A DNA stretch of 64,000 nt from Chromohalobacter canadensis (lineage in GTDB: Bacteria; Pseudomonadota; Gammaproteobacteria; Pseudomonadales; Halomonadaceae): contig NZ_CP140151.1 in assembly GCF_034479555.1 (NCBI RefSeq), positions 992,001-1,056,000 of the forward strand. The letters run 5' to 3'. Positions within the stretch are counted from its first letter, which is position 1. Every line of letters begins with the position of its first letter. Under the pieces are notes generated by a model. That model saw only the letters and a list, made by a program, of their open reading frames with translations. It was not told where the DNA came from and did no database searches. Shown here piece after piece: positions 44,537-53,647 of this stretch. The position numbers were made by a program, and so were the translations under genes.

Positions 44537-44725
44537 GGGACGACCTCGCATGACGGTGGCTCGAGTCTCCTTGATAAGCGATTCCGTCGCCGCGCTCAAT
44601 ACACCTTTGGATTAGACGGCAAGCCAAGCGGCCCGGCGTCCCGAGACATGAGCCGATGCTACCGATACCAGGTACCGAGATGGTATCGTCTTCGCGTTCA
44701 TTCGCATGCATTCAAGAGGTCGCCC

Positions 44726-45073
44726 ATGTCCAGCAAGATCTATTGCACTGCCCAGTTCAAGCCCAAGCCCGGCAAGGAAGAAAGCGTCTTCCAGGCGCTG
44801 CAGGCACTCGAACCCAACGCCCATCGCGAAGACGCCTGCATCCAGTACACCGTGACCCGTAAGATCGACAACCCGTTCGCCGATGGCACCAGCTACCCCA
44901 TCGTTTTCCATGAGATCTGGGCCGACCGCGCCTCCTTCGAAGCCCACTGCCAGCGCCGCGAAGTGCAAGCCTTCTTCGCCGAATACGTCGAAGCCGAGGA
45001 TGGCGATGTCGAAGACGCCAACGTCTGCGTGTATACCGATGAGCCGGCCGATTTCGACGCGCCCAAGCTATAA
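44726..45073 (+). CDS. YgiN-type quinol monooxygenase (ABM domain)
   Basis: A 115-residue ferredoxin-like antibiotic-biosynthesis-monooxygenase domain protein (IYCTAQFKPKPGKEESVFQALQAL, FHEIWADRASFEAHCQRREVQAFF). In E. coli YgiN is encoded next to MdaB and reacts with menadiol; here MdaB lies at 46151 with a LysR gene between. The ATG at 44726 follows AAGAGGT; earlier in-frame starts run through the repeat. Together the trio suggests control of quinone redox cycling. Confidence 0.8.
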   Translation: MSSKIYCTAQFKPKPGKEESVFQALQALEPNAHREDACIQYTVTRKIDNPFADGTSYPIVFHEIWADRASFEAHCQRREVQAFFAEYVEAEDGDVEDANVCVYTDEPADFDAPKL

Positions 45074-45130
45074 CGCGCCGCACCGACGGATGATCGTCCC
45101 CGCCATTACCCCCGCACCTCGCGAGGCATC

Positions 45131-46006
45131 ATGAAAAGCCGCTGGGACGATCTGGAAGCGCTACTCGCCGTGGTCGATGCTGGTGGCTTCACCGCCGCCG
45201 CCGAGCGTCTGAGCACCAGCACCGCGCGGCTCTCGCGGGCCGTCTCGCGCCTGGAGAAGCGGCTCGAGACGACCCTCGTGCACCGCACCACGCGACGCTT
45301 GGACATCACCGAGGAAGGCGAGGCGTTCATCGCCCAGGCTCGCCAAGCGCTGGGTACCTTGGAAACCGCCGAGGAAGCGCTCACCGTGCGTCGTCGCGAG
45401 CCGGCCGGACGCCTGCGCGTCGACGCCGCCACGCCGTTTCTGCTGCACCAGATCGTGCCCCACCTCGCCGAATTCCATGCCGCCTATCCCAAGGTGCGCC
45501 TGGAACTGACCACCCACGAGACCAACATCGACCTGATCGAGCAACGCACCGATGTCGCCATTCGCATCGGACGCCTGGAAGACTCCACCCTGCATGCTCG
45601 ACCGCTCGGTCATAGCCGGCGTCGCCTGGTGGCGAGTCCCGCCTACCTGGAACGCTACGGCACGCCGCGCCATGTCGAGGACCTGGCGCATCACGTGCTG
45701 CTGGGCTTCACGCATCTGACCCAGCTCAACCGCTGGCCCATCGGCGACGGCCGCACCATCCAGCCCACTCTCGCCTCGAGCAGCGGCGAAGCGTTGCTGC
45801 AAATGGCCGAGGCTGACGTGGGCATCGCCTGCCTGGCGGATTTCCTGACACGCGGCGCCTGCCAGGCCGGGCGTTTGACGGTAGTTCTCGACGACGCCAC
45901 CCACGAGCGCCACGAACCCATTCAAGCGGTCTACTACCGCAATACGGCACTCCACGGCCGCATCAATGCCTTCCTGGACTTCTTCGTCGACCGCCTGACC
46001 CTCTGA
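45131..46006 (+). CDS. LysR-family regulator of the quinone-redox genes
   Basis: A 291-residue regulator. The winged helix-turn-helix is GGFTAAAERLSTSTARLSRAVSRLEKRLET, then LVHRTTRRLDITEEGEAF; the rest is the LysR substrate-binding domain. It lies between and parallel to ygiN-like and mdaB genes, so it most likely controls them in response to quinones or oxidants (inference from position). Confidence 0.87.
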   Translation: MKSRWDDLEALLAVVDAGGFTAAAERLSTSTARLSRAVSRLEKRLETTLVHRTTRRLDITEEGEAFIAQARQALGTLETAEEALTVRRREPAGRLRVDAATPFLLHQIVPHLAEFHAAYPKVRLELTTHETNIDLIEQRTDVAIRIGRLEDSTLHARPLGHSRRRLVASPAYLERYGTPRHVEDLAHHVLLGFTHLTQLNRWPIGDGRTIQPTLASSSGEALLQMAEADVGIACLADFLTRGACQAGRLTVVLDDATHERHEPIQAVYYRNTALHGRINAFLDFFVDRLTL

Positions 46007-46150
46007 TGCCACCACTCTGTCACATGTGCGTGACATCTTTTGCGTTTATCGCAAGAATGTTTTGCAATTAGGCGCCTTTATCGCAAGGCCGCGACTCTGC
46101 AGACTGCCCCACCTTTTGCATTCACATGTACACCAAGTGGAAACGACACC

Positions 46151-46735
46151 ATGAAGATTCTGCTGATTAACGGCGCCAAGGCCTTCGCGCATTCCGGCGG
46201 CCGTTATAACGACACCCTGCACGACGTGGCACGCGGCGAACTCGCCGAAATGGGCCACGAGATCCGCGAGACCCGTGTCGACGACGGCTACGATACCGAC
46301 GCTGAAGTCGAGAAATTCCTGTGGGCCGATGTCATCGTCTACCAGATGCCTGGCTGGTGGATGGGTACACCGTGGACGGTCAAGCGCTATATCGACGAAG
46401 TCTTCACCGCCGGCCACGGATCGCTCTATGCCAGCGACGGACGCTCGCGCAAGGACCCCAGCCTTCAGTACGGCAGCGGCGGGTTGCTGCAGGGGCGGCG
46501 TTACATGCTCTCGCTGACCTGGAACGCGCCCGTCGAGGCATTCGACGAGCCCGGCAATTTCTTCGAGGGCCAGGGCGTCGACGGCGTCTACTTCCCGTTC
46601 CATAAATCGCAGGAATTCATTGGCCTGGACGCCATGCCGACTTATATCGCCAACGACGTCATCAAGGCACCCGACATCGAAGGCCATACCGACGCCTATC
46701 GCGCACATCTACGCGAACATTTTTCCATCAGTTGA
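46151..46735 (+). CDS. mdaB: NAD(P)H:quinone oxidoreductase MdaB
   Basis: A 194-residue flavodoxin-like enzyme with NGAKAFAHSGGRYNDTLHDVA, YQMPGWWMGTPWTVKRYIDEVF and GLLQGRRYMLSLTWNAP, all diagnostic of MdaB. It reduces quinones by two electrons with FAD. The ATG at 46151 is preceded by only a weak ribosome site (GGAAACGACACC). A GC-rich hairpin follows at 46770. Confidence 0.9.
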   Translation: MKILLINGAKAFAHSGGRYNDTLHDVARGELAEMGHEIRETRVDDGYDTDAEVEKFLWADVIVYQMPGWWMGTPWTVKRYIDEVFTAGHGSLYASDGRSRKDPSLQYGSGGLLQGRRYMLSLTWNAPVEAFDEPGNFFEGQGVDGVYFPFHKSQEFIGLDAMPTYIANDVIKAPDIEGHTDAYRAHLREHFSIS

Positions 46736-46769
46736 ACGAAGCCAACGCCTGAACGCTAAAGCCTACGCC

Positions 46770-46795
46770 GGGCCGGCGCCTCAAGGCGCCGGCCC
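46770..46795. terminator. GC-rich hairpin after mdaB
   Basis: GGGCCGGCGCC and GGCGCCGGCCC pair perfectly around TCAA, 35 bases after the mdaB stop. There is no T tract. Confidence 0.6.
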
Positions 46796-46899
46796 GCGCG
46801 TGACCTGCCTCGCCCTCTGGCTTTGCACCTTTCGACGCACGGCAAGCTTTTCAACGAGATGCTAAGATAGCGCGCCCGTTCGAGAGGAAGGCTTTGTCC

Positions 46900-48099
46900 A
46901 TGTCCGCGCGTTCCGCTTCCCCAGCCGCTCCCCTGCCCACTGCATTATGGCTCGTCGCCTTCGCGCTGGCGGCCATCAATTTGCGCGCCCCCATCGTGGT
47001 GGTGGGACCGGTACTGGAATCGATCATGCAGACACTGGCCATCGGTGCCGGCGTCGCCAGCCTGTTCACCACCGGCATGATCTTGTGCTTCGGCGTGCTC
47101 TCGCCGCTGGCACCCGGGGTCGCCGCACGCCTGGGGCTGGACCGCGCCATCGCCCTGGCACTCGCGGCCATCGCGCTCGGCGGGCTGCTGCGTGGCATCG
47201 AAAGCCTGCCGGTGATGCTCCTCGGGACGTTCTTCGCCGGTCTGGGCATCGCCTTCGGCAACGTCTTCATGCCCAGCCTGGTCAAACGCGACCGCCCCGA
47301 GCGCATCGGTCAGACCATGGGGCTCTACACCGTGGTAATGGGGATCGGCGCGACCCTGGGCGCGGGGACCGCCGTGCCGTTGATGAATCTCAGCGGTTCC
47401 TGGTCGGTGCCCATCTTGATGTGGGCGGGCATTGGCGTGGCCACGGCGGCACTCTGGATATGGCTAGCTTGGCGGCGGCCCAAGGCGAGCGACGACGGCC
47501 AATCGACACGCATCACGCGGCTGTTCAAGAGCCGCACCGCCTGGACCCTGACGCTGTTCATGGGCATGCAGTCGCTGGGCTTCTACACCTTGCAGACCTG
47601 GGTTCCCGCCGTGGCCTCCGCCGCCGGGGTTCCCAGCGCCGCCGCGGGTGGCATGCTATCGATCATCAATTTGACCACCATTCCCGCCAGCTACGTGATC
47701 GCGCGCCTCGCCGCCCGGCTGCATCACCACAGCCTGCTGGTACTGGGACTTTGCACGTTGATCGCGCTGGGACTGGTAGGCTTATGGCTAGCGCCCACGG
47801 CGTCGCCGACGCTATGGGCGATCCTGCTCGGCGCCGGCCAAGGCGGCTGCTTCAGTTTCGCGTTGACCATGATCGTGATGCGCACGCGGCGCGCCAACCA
47901 CGCCGCCATGCTCTCCGGCATGGCTCAGAGCCTGGGTTACCTCATGGCCGCCGGTGGCCCGCTGGTATTCGGCGCCTTGCACGGCGTCACCGGCGATTGG
48001 CGACTCTCGCTGTGGCTGCTGATGGGACTGCTCAGCGTGCAGACCGTCGCCGGGGTAATGATCGGCCGGCCCAAACTGGTCACGGTGCGCGAGGGTTGA
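46900..48099 (+). CDS. CynX/NimT-family MFS transporter
   Basis: A 399-residue, 12-helix MFS carrier. LRAPIVVVGPVLESIMQTLAIGAG at the N-terminus and the central loop with RRPKASDDGQSTRITRLFKSRTAW are typical of the cyanate/nitroimidazole (CynX/NimT) branch. A TTG two codons earlier (46894) could also start it. The substrate is unknown. Cyanate lyase or nitroreductase genes are not adjacent. Confidence 0.85.
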   Translation: MSARSASPAAPLPTALWLVAFALAAINLRAPIVVVGPVLESIMQTLAIGAGVASLFTTGMILCFGVLSPLAPGVAARLGLDRAIALALAAIALGGLLRGIESLPVMLLGTFFAGLGIAFGNVFMPSLVKRDRPERIGQTMGLYTVVMGIGATLGAGTAVPLMNLSGSWSVPILMWAGIGVATAALWIWLAWRRPKASDDGQSTRITRLFKSRTAWTLTLFMGMQSLGFYTLQTWVPAVASAAGVPSAAAGGMLSIINLTTIPASYVIARLAARLHHHSLLVLGLCTLIALGLVGLWLAPTASPTLWAILLGAGQGGCFSFALTMIVMRTRRANHAAMLSGMAQSLGYLMAAGGPLVFGALHGVTGDWRLSLWLLMGLLSVQTVAGVMIGRPKLVTVREG

Positions 48100-48205
48100 C
48101 TCGTTACTCTTGTGACTAATTTGCGTCTATAGCAGCCTATACTTGCTCTGCAAGAAGAAAGGCACCGATTATACGGGACACGGTAGTTAGCCCTTAGGAG
48201 GCGCC

Positions 48206-48496
48206 ATGTTACTTGAGGACCTACATCATCAGAAGGCAGCCATCGATAACATGGCCCGTCAGTACGGGGCTCGCCGAATCCGGGTGTTCGGGTCGGTCGC
48301 CCGCAAGCAGGAAAAGCCGGAAAGTGATGTCGACTTTCTCGTCGACTTTCCGCCGGGATACGATCTGTTCACCCAGCGCCTGCCTTTGGCGGAACGCTTG
48401 GCGGCCTTGGTCGGGCGCCGGGTCGACCTTGTGCCCGAGCATGAACTGAACCGTCATTTCCGCCAGCAGATACTGAACGAGGCGGTAGAACTATGA
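48206..48496 (+). CDS. mntA: MntA-type nucleotidyltransferase antitoxin
   Basis: A 96-residue minimal nucleotidyltransferase with the exact G29-S30-x10-Asp41-x-Asp43 motif (FGSVARKQEKPESDVDF). MntA adds AMP residues to HepT and so inactivates it in type VII toxin-antitoxin systems. AGGAGG lies before the ATG. The gene overlaps hepT by ATGA. Confidence 0.87.
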   Translation: MLLEDLHHQKAAIDNMARQYGARRIRVFGSVARKQEKPESDVDFLVDFPPGYDLFTQRLPLAERLAALVGRRVDLVPEHELNRHFRQQILNEAVEL

Positions 48497-48834
48497 ACAA
48501 GCCTTGGCAATCCTATGCTCAGCATATCCTCGATAACATTGCCAAGCTGCGGCGTATCCAATCACGCGGTGACCTTGCGTGCGACGAAATCCTGTACGAC
48601 GCAGCACTGCGAAACCTGCAGACATTATCCGAAGCCACACAAATGCTGCCCGATGATTTAAAGCAGGAATACCCACAGATACCTTGGCGAGAAATTAGCG
48701 GCTTCCGCAATATTCTGGTGCATAACTATCTGGGCAACATCGACCCTTTAACGGTTATCAAGGTTATGGACCAGCACTTGCATCCTCTTGAGGAGTGCCT
48801 CGAGGACATGCTCGAAAAAAGGTCGGAGTCTTGA
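48493..48834 (+). CDS. hepT: HepT-type HEPN (DUF86) RNase toxin
   Basis: A 113-residue helical protein with the R-x4-H-x-Tyr signature: Arg72-Asn-Ile-Leu-Val-His77-Asn-Tyr79 (FRNILVHNYLG). Tyr79 is the residue modified by MntA in studied systems. Its overlap with mntA by ATGA gives translational coupling. A second, independent HEPN system is at 34792. Confidence 0.88.
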   Translation: MNKPWQSYAQHILDNIAKLRRIQSRGDLACDEILYDAALRNLQTLSEATQMLPDDLKQEYPQIPWREISGFRNILVHNYLGNIDPLTVIKVMDQHLHPLEECLEDMLEKRSES

Positions 48835-48939
48835 ACTACCAGATCGTCGATGCCTTCTTGTCACAAGCGGCGATATGGCATCGAGCTTCCTGAACGATTC
48901 TACCCATTAAAGGCTTCATTTCACTACCGTTCTCGAGGA

Positions 48940-49404
48940 ATGCCCTTGGACTGGAACATTACCTACACCTGGCTGGCCATCGCTCTGCTTTTGGGCCTTG
49001 CGGAGCTAACCTCAGGCGCACTAGTGCTGCTCGCCCTGGCCGTCGCGGCGGCGCTGACGGCACTCTTGGCCTGGCTCGGTGTCAGCCTCGCTTGGCAACT
49101 GCTGGGGCTGGGCGTCTTCGCCGGCCTGCTGTTGCCACTGACCATCAAAGTGATCCGCCCCTGGTTCTCGCCCCATGGCGTCGCCTACGGAACGACCGGC
49201 ACGGGCGTCGAGAAAGGCAATGAATATCATACGCTCAAGCGCGATTTCGATGGCGCGACCGGCATCAAGATCAACGGCGATTTTTATCGATTGAGAGTTG
49301 CCGAGTCCAACACGACCGAACTGTCTTTAAACAGCCGAGTCGTTTTCCAGCGCTTCGATGGCACCACCGCCATCGTCACGCTAGCATCGCCACAGGAGCA
49401 GTAA
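48940..49404 (+). CDS. short NfeD-family membrane protein
   Basis: A 154-residue protein of the short NfeD type: two or three close hydrophobic helices (about 8-65) and a C-terminal OB-fold domain (TGTGVEKGNEYHTLKRDFDGATGIKINGDFYRLRV). It lacks a protease domain, unlike the long NfeD at 11711. The ATG at 48940 has a ribosome site that is very close, so the start is not fully certain. Two bases separate it from the SPFH gene. Confidence 0.78.
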   Translation: MPLDWNITYTWLAIALLLGLAELTSGALVLLALAVAAALTALLAWLGVSLAWQLLGLGVFAGLLLPLTIKVIRPWFSPHGVAYGTTGTGVEKGNEYHTLKRDFDGATGIKINGDFYRLRVAESNTTELSLNSRVVFQRFDGTTAIVTLASPQEQ

Positions 49405-49406
49405 GC

Positions 49407-50456
49407 ATGGATTCATTTCTAACACCGGGGCTAATTCTCAGCCTGATCGTCGTTGCAATCGGCATTGTGATCATCGTCAAAGGGCTGGTGATCGTTCGAC
49501 AGTCCGAGGTGATGGTGATCGAGCGATTGGGCTCGTTCAACCGGCTTCTCGAGAGCGGCATCAACATCATCATTCCGTTCATCGAGCAGCCCCGCGCCAT
49601 CAGCATGATCCGCTACCGCAAACAGGGTGAAGAGTACTACCCGATCGCCACCGACGAGACCCGCATCGATCGCCGCGAGACGGTGATGGATTTTCCCGGT
49701 CAGCCGGTGGTGACCACCGATAACGTGACGGTCACCATCAACGGCGCCCTCTACTACCAGATCATCGACCCCAAGCGCGCTGTCTATGAAGTCGCCAACA
49801 TGAGTCAAGCCGTCGAGGTCCTGGCCAAGACCACGCTGCGTTCGGTAGTGGGCAAGATGGAGCTGGACAAGCTTTTCGAATCTCGTGCCGAGGTCAACAA
49901 CGCGATCCAATCCGCCATGGAAGAACCCGCTTCCAAGTGGGGCGTCAAGATCTCTCGCGTCGAGGTGCAGGACATCGCCATGCCCGAGGAAGTCGAGGGT
50001 GCCATGCGTCTACAGATGGCGGCCGAGCGTAAGCGGCGCGCGACGGTAACCGAAGCCGAGGGCGAGAAATCCGCCGCCATCGCAATGGCCCAGGGCCAGC
50101 GTGAGTCATCGATCCTCAATGCCGAAGGCGACAAGCAATCCGCCATTCTGCGTGCCGAGGGCGAACAGGAGTCCATAAAACTGGTGCTCAATGCCATCGG
50201 CGACAGTGAGGACGACAAGCGTACCGTCGTGGGCTATCTGCTCGGCCAGAGCTACATCAAGGCGCTACCCACCATGGCCCAGGAAGGTGAACGCGTGTTC
50301 GTGCCTTACGAATCTTCCGCCTTGCTGGGCTCCATGGGCATGTTCCGAGAAATGGCCGGCTCACCGGAAGATGTCGTGAGCCAGCACGTCAAGAACCGCC
50401 AGGATGGAACTGACCTGCGCAACGGCATGGTCGGCGGCGCTGCTAGCAGTAGCTGA
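49407..50456 (+). CDS. QmcA/stomatin-like SPFH protein
   Basis: A 349-residue protein with a single N-terminal membrane helix (about 6-30), an SPFH domain (VRQSEVMVIERLGSFNRLLESGINIIIPF, then NVTVTINGALYYQIIDPKRAVYEVANM) and a long coiled-coil EAEGEKSAAIAMAQGQRESS region. It is the classic prohibitin-like partner of short NfeD proteins and is thought to organise membrane microdomains. Compare the oppositely ordered pair at 10798-13087. Confidence 0.88.
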   Translation: MDSFLTPGLILSLIVVAIGIVIIVKGLVIVRQSEVMVIERLGSFNRLLESGINIIIPFIEQPRAISMIRYRKQGEEYYPIATDETRIDRRETVMDFPGQPVVTTDNVTVTINGALYYQIIDPKRAVYEVANMSQAVEVLAKTTLRSVVGKMELDKLFESRAEVNNAIQSAMEEPASKWGVKISRVEVQDIAMPEEVEGAMRLQMAAERKRRATVTEAEGEKSAAIAMAQGQRESSILNAEGDKQSAILRAEGEQESIKLVLNAIGDSEDDKRTVVGYLLGQSYIKALPTMAQEGERVFVPYESSALLGSMGMFREMAGSPEDVVSQHVKNRQDGTDLRNGMVGGAASSS

Positions 50457-50572
50457 CTCAGGCCGTGGAGACATCCAGCCGCCGACTCATGACGGTCACG
50501 ACGCGTGCGCGGATTACGATACATCTCCATGCGTATCAATATGCGGCGCTAAAAGCACACTAGCACCTCAGT

Positions 50573-50636
50573 GGGAGGGAACTTGTTCCCGATTGAACTC
50601 AGTTACTCTCAATCGCGAATAAATTCGCTCCCACTA
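50573..50636. repeat. inverted pair of REP elements
   Basis: GTGGGAGGGAACTTGTTCCC at 50573-50592 and the reverse complement of 50617-50636, GTGGGAGCGAATTTATTCGC, are the same REP core in opposite orientation (both continue into CGATTGA/GCGATTGA). Each copy contains its own palindrome. This is the usual BIME arrangement, between the SPFH gene and astB. Confidence 0.8.
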
Positions 50637-50658
50637 ATAAAAATTTCCCCCGTTACGC

Positions 50659-52023
50659 CTAGCCTCCTCCCAACTGAAACGGATATACCGCGCCGATACC
50701 CAGTAGCTGCGTCAGTTCGTCAAGGGCGGTCAGCGATTCCTGGGCGAGTTGCGGGTCGGCGAGATCCTCGGGCGCTAGTCGATCACGATAATGCCGCTCG
50801 ACCCAGGCCGTCAGGTCGCCATGCAGGGCTTCGTCGAGCAATACGCGGCCACCCAGCGCCTGACGTTCGGCTGACGAGAGCGCGACCCGCAGGCGAAGGC
50901 ACGCCGGACCACCGCCGTTGCGCATGCTCTGCTTGACGTCCTTGACCAGTACCTCGCTGATCGGGTTGTACCCCGCCAGCAGCAGGTCCTGAATCGTGCG
51001 CCACACGGTTTCGTTCTCCTGACACTCGCCGGGCACGACCAGTGTCATGCTGCCGTCGGGGTTGGAGAGTAACTGCGAGTTGAATAGATACGTCGACACC
51101 GCATCCTCGAGGCTGACCGCCTCGCTCGGTACCCGCACCGGGATCAGTGGCGTCGACATCCGGGCGCGCAGCGCCTCCAGCGTGGCCTCCTCATCCCGAA
51201 ACGCCATGTCGTGATAGAGCAGCACCGGGCCGTTGCCGACGGCGATGACGTCGTTATGGAAGACACCGGCGTCGATGGCGTCGGGGTTTTGCTGAGCGAA
51301 CACGGTCTGTGCGTCGCTCAAGCCATGCTGCCGAGCAATCGCTTGACTGGCCTCCAGCGTCTGGCGTGCGGGATAACGCGTGGGGCCGTGTTGGCCACCG
51401 AACGCCTGGCGCCCGTAGACGAACAGATGCACGCCAGGCTCGCCATGACCATTATCTCCAGACCCAGCGCACAGCCGGGTGTGATTGGCCGCACCCTCGT
51501 CGGAGAAGGCGGGCGTCGCCGGCAATACCGGATGATGAGCGAAGTGCGCTGGGTCGTGGAACATCGCCGCCAGCACGCGCGCGGTAGTGCGCGGTTCGAG
51601 ATAGCGATGAAAGCTGGATTGCAGGTTCGCGGCGGTGAAATGAACGCGGCCATCCGAGGCATCCGCACTCGGTGTCACGGTCGCCGCGTTGGCGGTCCAC
51701 ATCGATGAGGCCGAGCACACCGCACGCAGCAGCTGCGGTGCCTCCTGCGCCGCTCGCGCCAACACGCTGGCATCGTCACCGGTGAAGCCGAGATCGCGCA
51801 GCGCGCCCAAATCGGGGCGCTGCTGAGGCGGCAACACGCCCTGCGCGTAGCCGGCCTCCATCAACGACTTCATCTTGTCGAGCCCTTGCAACGCCGCCTC
51901 ACGCGGATTGGCGGTCAGCCCACCGTGGCGCATCGAGGCCACGTTGCCATGCGCCAGCCCGGCATAGTTGTGGGTCGGCCCCACCAGGCCGTCGAAATTG
52001 ACCTCGCGTACTTCCTCGCTCAT
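50659..52023 (-). CDS. astB: N-succinylarginine dihydrolase
   Basis: A 454-residue amidinotransferase-fold enzyme. Catalytic residues line up as Glu176 (FSDEGAAN), His256 ([14 protein letters not shown]) and Cys375 ([11 protein letters not shown]). It turns N2-succinylarginine into succinylornithine, CO2 and 2 NH3, step two of the AST pathway. The gene is the last of the aru-type operon and overlaps the end of astD by four bases. Confidence 0.93.
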   Translation of the reverse strand: MSEEVREVNFDGLVGPTHNYAGLAHGNVASMRHGGLTANPREAALQGLDKMKSLMEAGYAQGVLPPQQRPDLGALRDLGFTGDDASVLARAAQEAPQLLRAVCSASSMWTANAATVTPSADASDGRVHFTAANLQSSFHRYLEPRTTARVLAAMFHDPAHFAHHPVLPATPAFSDEGAANHTRLCAGSGDNGHGEPGVHLFVYGRQAFGGQHGPTRYPARQTLEASQAIARQHGLSDAQTVFAQQNPDAIDAGVFHNDVIAVGNGPVLLYHDMAFRDEEATLEALRARMSTPLIPVRVPSEAVSLEDAVSTYLFNSQLLSNPDGSMTLVVPGECQENETVWRTIQDLLLAGYNPISEVLVKDVKQSMRNGGGPACLRLRVALSSAERQALGGRVLLDEALHGDLTAWVERHYRDRLAPEDLADPQLAQESLTALDELTQLLGIGAVYPFQLGGG

Positions 52024-53489
52024 AGCACCACCCCCGGCGGCAGAGTATCGGGGAGACTGAGCGTTTCGGTCTCCATCGAAGCTACCGGATAGGCGCAGTA
52101 ATCGGCGGCATAATAGGCGCTGGGACGGTGGTTGCCGCTGTCGCCGATGCCGCCGAAGGGCGCGTCGCTGGAGGCGCCGGTGGTCTGGCGGTTCCAGTTG
52201 ACGATGCCAGCACGGATACGCAGCAGGAAGTCGTCCCAGTCGGCCTGCTCACCGCCGATCAAGCCCGCAGACAGGCCATAACGGGTATCGTTGGCCAGGG
52301 CGATGGCTTCGTCCCAATCATGGTAACGATGTACCTTGAGCAACGGCCCGAAGTGCTCCTCGTCGGGCACCTCGCAGCCGGTGACGTCGATCAGCCCCGG
52401 GGATAACAGGCTGGTGCCCTCTTCCAGGCGGCGCATGCTGCTCAATACCCGGCCGCCGCGTGCGACGAAATCATCCTGGGCGGCCAGCAGGCCATCCGCT
52501 GCCTCGACACTGGCCAACCCGGCATAAAACGGCGCAGGCTCGCTGAACGGCCCCGCCACGCGCAGCGCACCAATGGCACGCACCAAGGCGTCGAGCAGCG
52601 CATCGCCCGCCGCGCCGTGAGGCACGATCAAGCGACGCGCACAGGTGCAACGCTGGCCGCCGGAGGCGAACGCCGACTGCAAGATCGACAATACTGCCGC
52701 CTCCTGGTCCGGCACGTCCTTGACCACCAGCGGATTGTTGCCGCCCAGTTCCAACGCCAGGATCTTGTCGACCTGACCGCCGAACTGGCGATGCAGAAGC
52801 CCGCCGACCTTGGCACTGCCGGTGAACAGCAGACCGTCGATGTCGGCGCTTCCGGCCAGCGTCTGGCCGACCTCGGCCGCGCCCTGCACCAGATTGATCA
52901 CGCCAGCGGGCAGGCCCGCTTCGAGCCAGCATTGCAGCGTCAGATCGGCGGTCATCGGCGTCTGCTCGCTGGGCTTGAAGACCACCGCGTTGCCGGCCAG
53001 CAGTGCCGGGACGATGTGCCCGTTGGGCAGGTGTCCGGGAAAGTTGTAAGGGCCGTACACCGCCAGCACGCCGTGCGGGCGGTGGCGCAGCACCGCGCGA
53101 CTGCCACCGACATCCCGCGAACGTTCGCCGGTGCGCTCGTGATAAGCGGTAATCGAGATGGCGACCTTGCCGATCATCGCACCGATCTCGGTACGCGCTT
53201 CCCAGAGCGGCTTTCCGGTTTCATGTGCAATGCTCGTCGCCAGCGCCTCACGATTGGCTTCCAGACGCTCGCGGAAACGCTCGACCACGGCCTGACGTTC
53301 CTCGAAGCTGTGACGCGCCCAGGCAGGGAACGCCCGCCGTGCACTGGCTACCGCCGCTTCGACTTGGGCCGCACTGGCCGCGCTGGCGCTCCATAGCGTC
53401 TCGCCGGAGACGGGGTCAGTCTTATCGAAACGCGCTGCGTCACCCTCGACCCAAGCGCCGTCGATCAGCAATTGCTGCTTGGCGTGCAT
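52020..53489 (-). CDS. astD: succinylglutamate-semialdehyde dehydrogenase
   Basis: A 489-residue aldehyde dehydrogenase. Catalytic Cys281 ([11 protein letters not shown]) and Glu247 ([10 protein letters not shown]) are in place, with NAD site [15 protein letters not shown]. It oxidises succinylglutamate semialdehyde to succinylglutamate. The ATG at 53489 has AGGAG six bases upstream; a start six codons earlier is possible but lacks it. A tandem GCTACGA repeat lies just upstream, inside the operon. Confidence 0.92.
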   Translation of the reverse strand: MHAKQQLLIDGAWVEGDAARFDKTDPVSGETLWSASAASAAQVEAAVASARRAFPAWARHSFEERQAVVERFRERLEANREALATSIAHETGKPLWEARTEIGAMIGKVAISITAYHERTGERSRDVGGSRAVLRHRPHGVLAVYGPYNFPGHLPNGHIVPALLAGNAVVFKPSEQTPMTADLTLQCWLEAGLPAGVINLVQGAAEVGQTLAGSADIDGLLFTGSAKVGGLLHRQFGGQVDKILALELGGNNPLVVKDVPDQEAAVLSILQSAFASGGQRCTCARRLIVPHGAAGDALLDALVRAIGALRVAGPFSEPAPFYAGLASVEAADGLLAAQDDFVARGGRVLSSMRRLEEGTSLLSPGLIDVTGCEVPDEEHFGPLLKVHRYHDWDEAIALANDTRYGLSAGLIGGEQADWDDFLLRIRAGIVNWNRQTTGASSDAPFGGIGDSGNHRPSAYYAADYCAYPVASMETETLSLPDTLPPGVVL

Positions 53490-53513
53490 AGTTCGCTCCT
53501 GATTCATTTGTAA

Positions 53514-53548
53514 GCTACGAGCTACGAGCTACGAGCTACGAGCTACGA
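53514..53548. repeat. five tandem GCTACGA heptamers
   Basis: Five perfect back-to-back copies of GCTACGA lie in the 158-base gap between the arginine succinyltransferase beta-subunit gene and astD, 25 bases before the astD start. Nothing else in the gap is coding. Confidence 0.9.
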
Positions 53549-53647
53549 AAAACAGTATTCGGCCACGCTGAAAGTTCGCCATCCTTTTCCCGAAGCCCGA
53601 TGCCCGTCGCTGACAGCTTATGACTTCTCACGCCCGGCGCAGCCGAG

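Noticed and set aside
46947..48119. 390-codon second open frame over the MFS gene
   Set aside because: It is an Arg/His-rich shadow frame caused by high GC; it has no ribosome site or family motif, while the overlapping frame is a clear MFS carrier.
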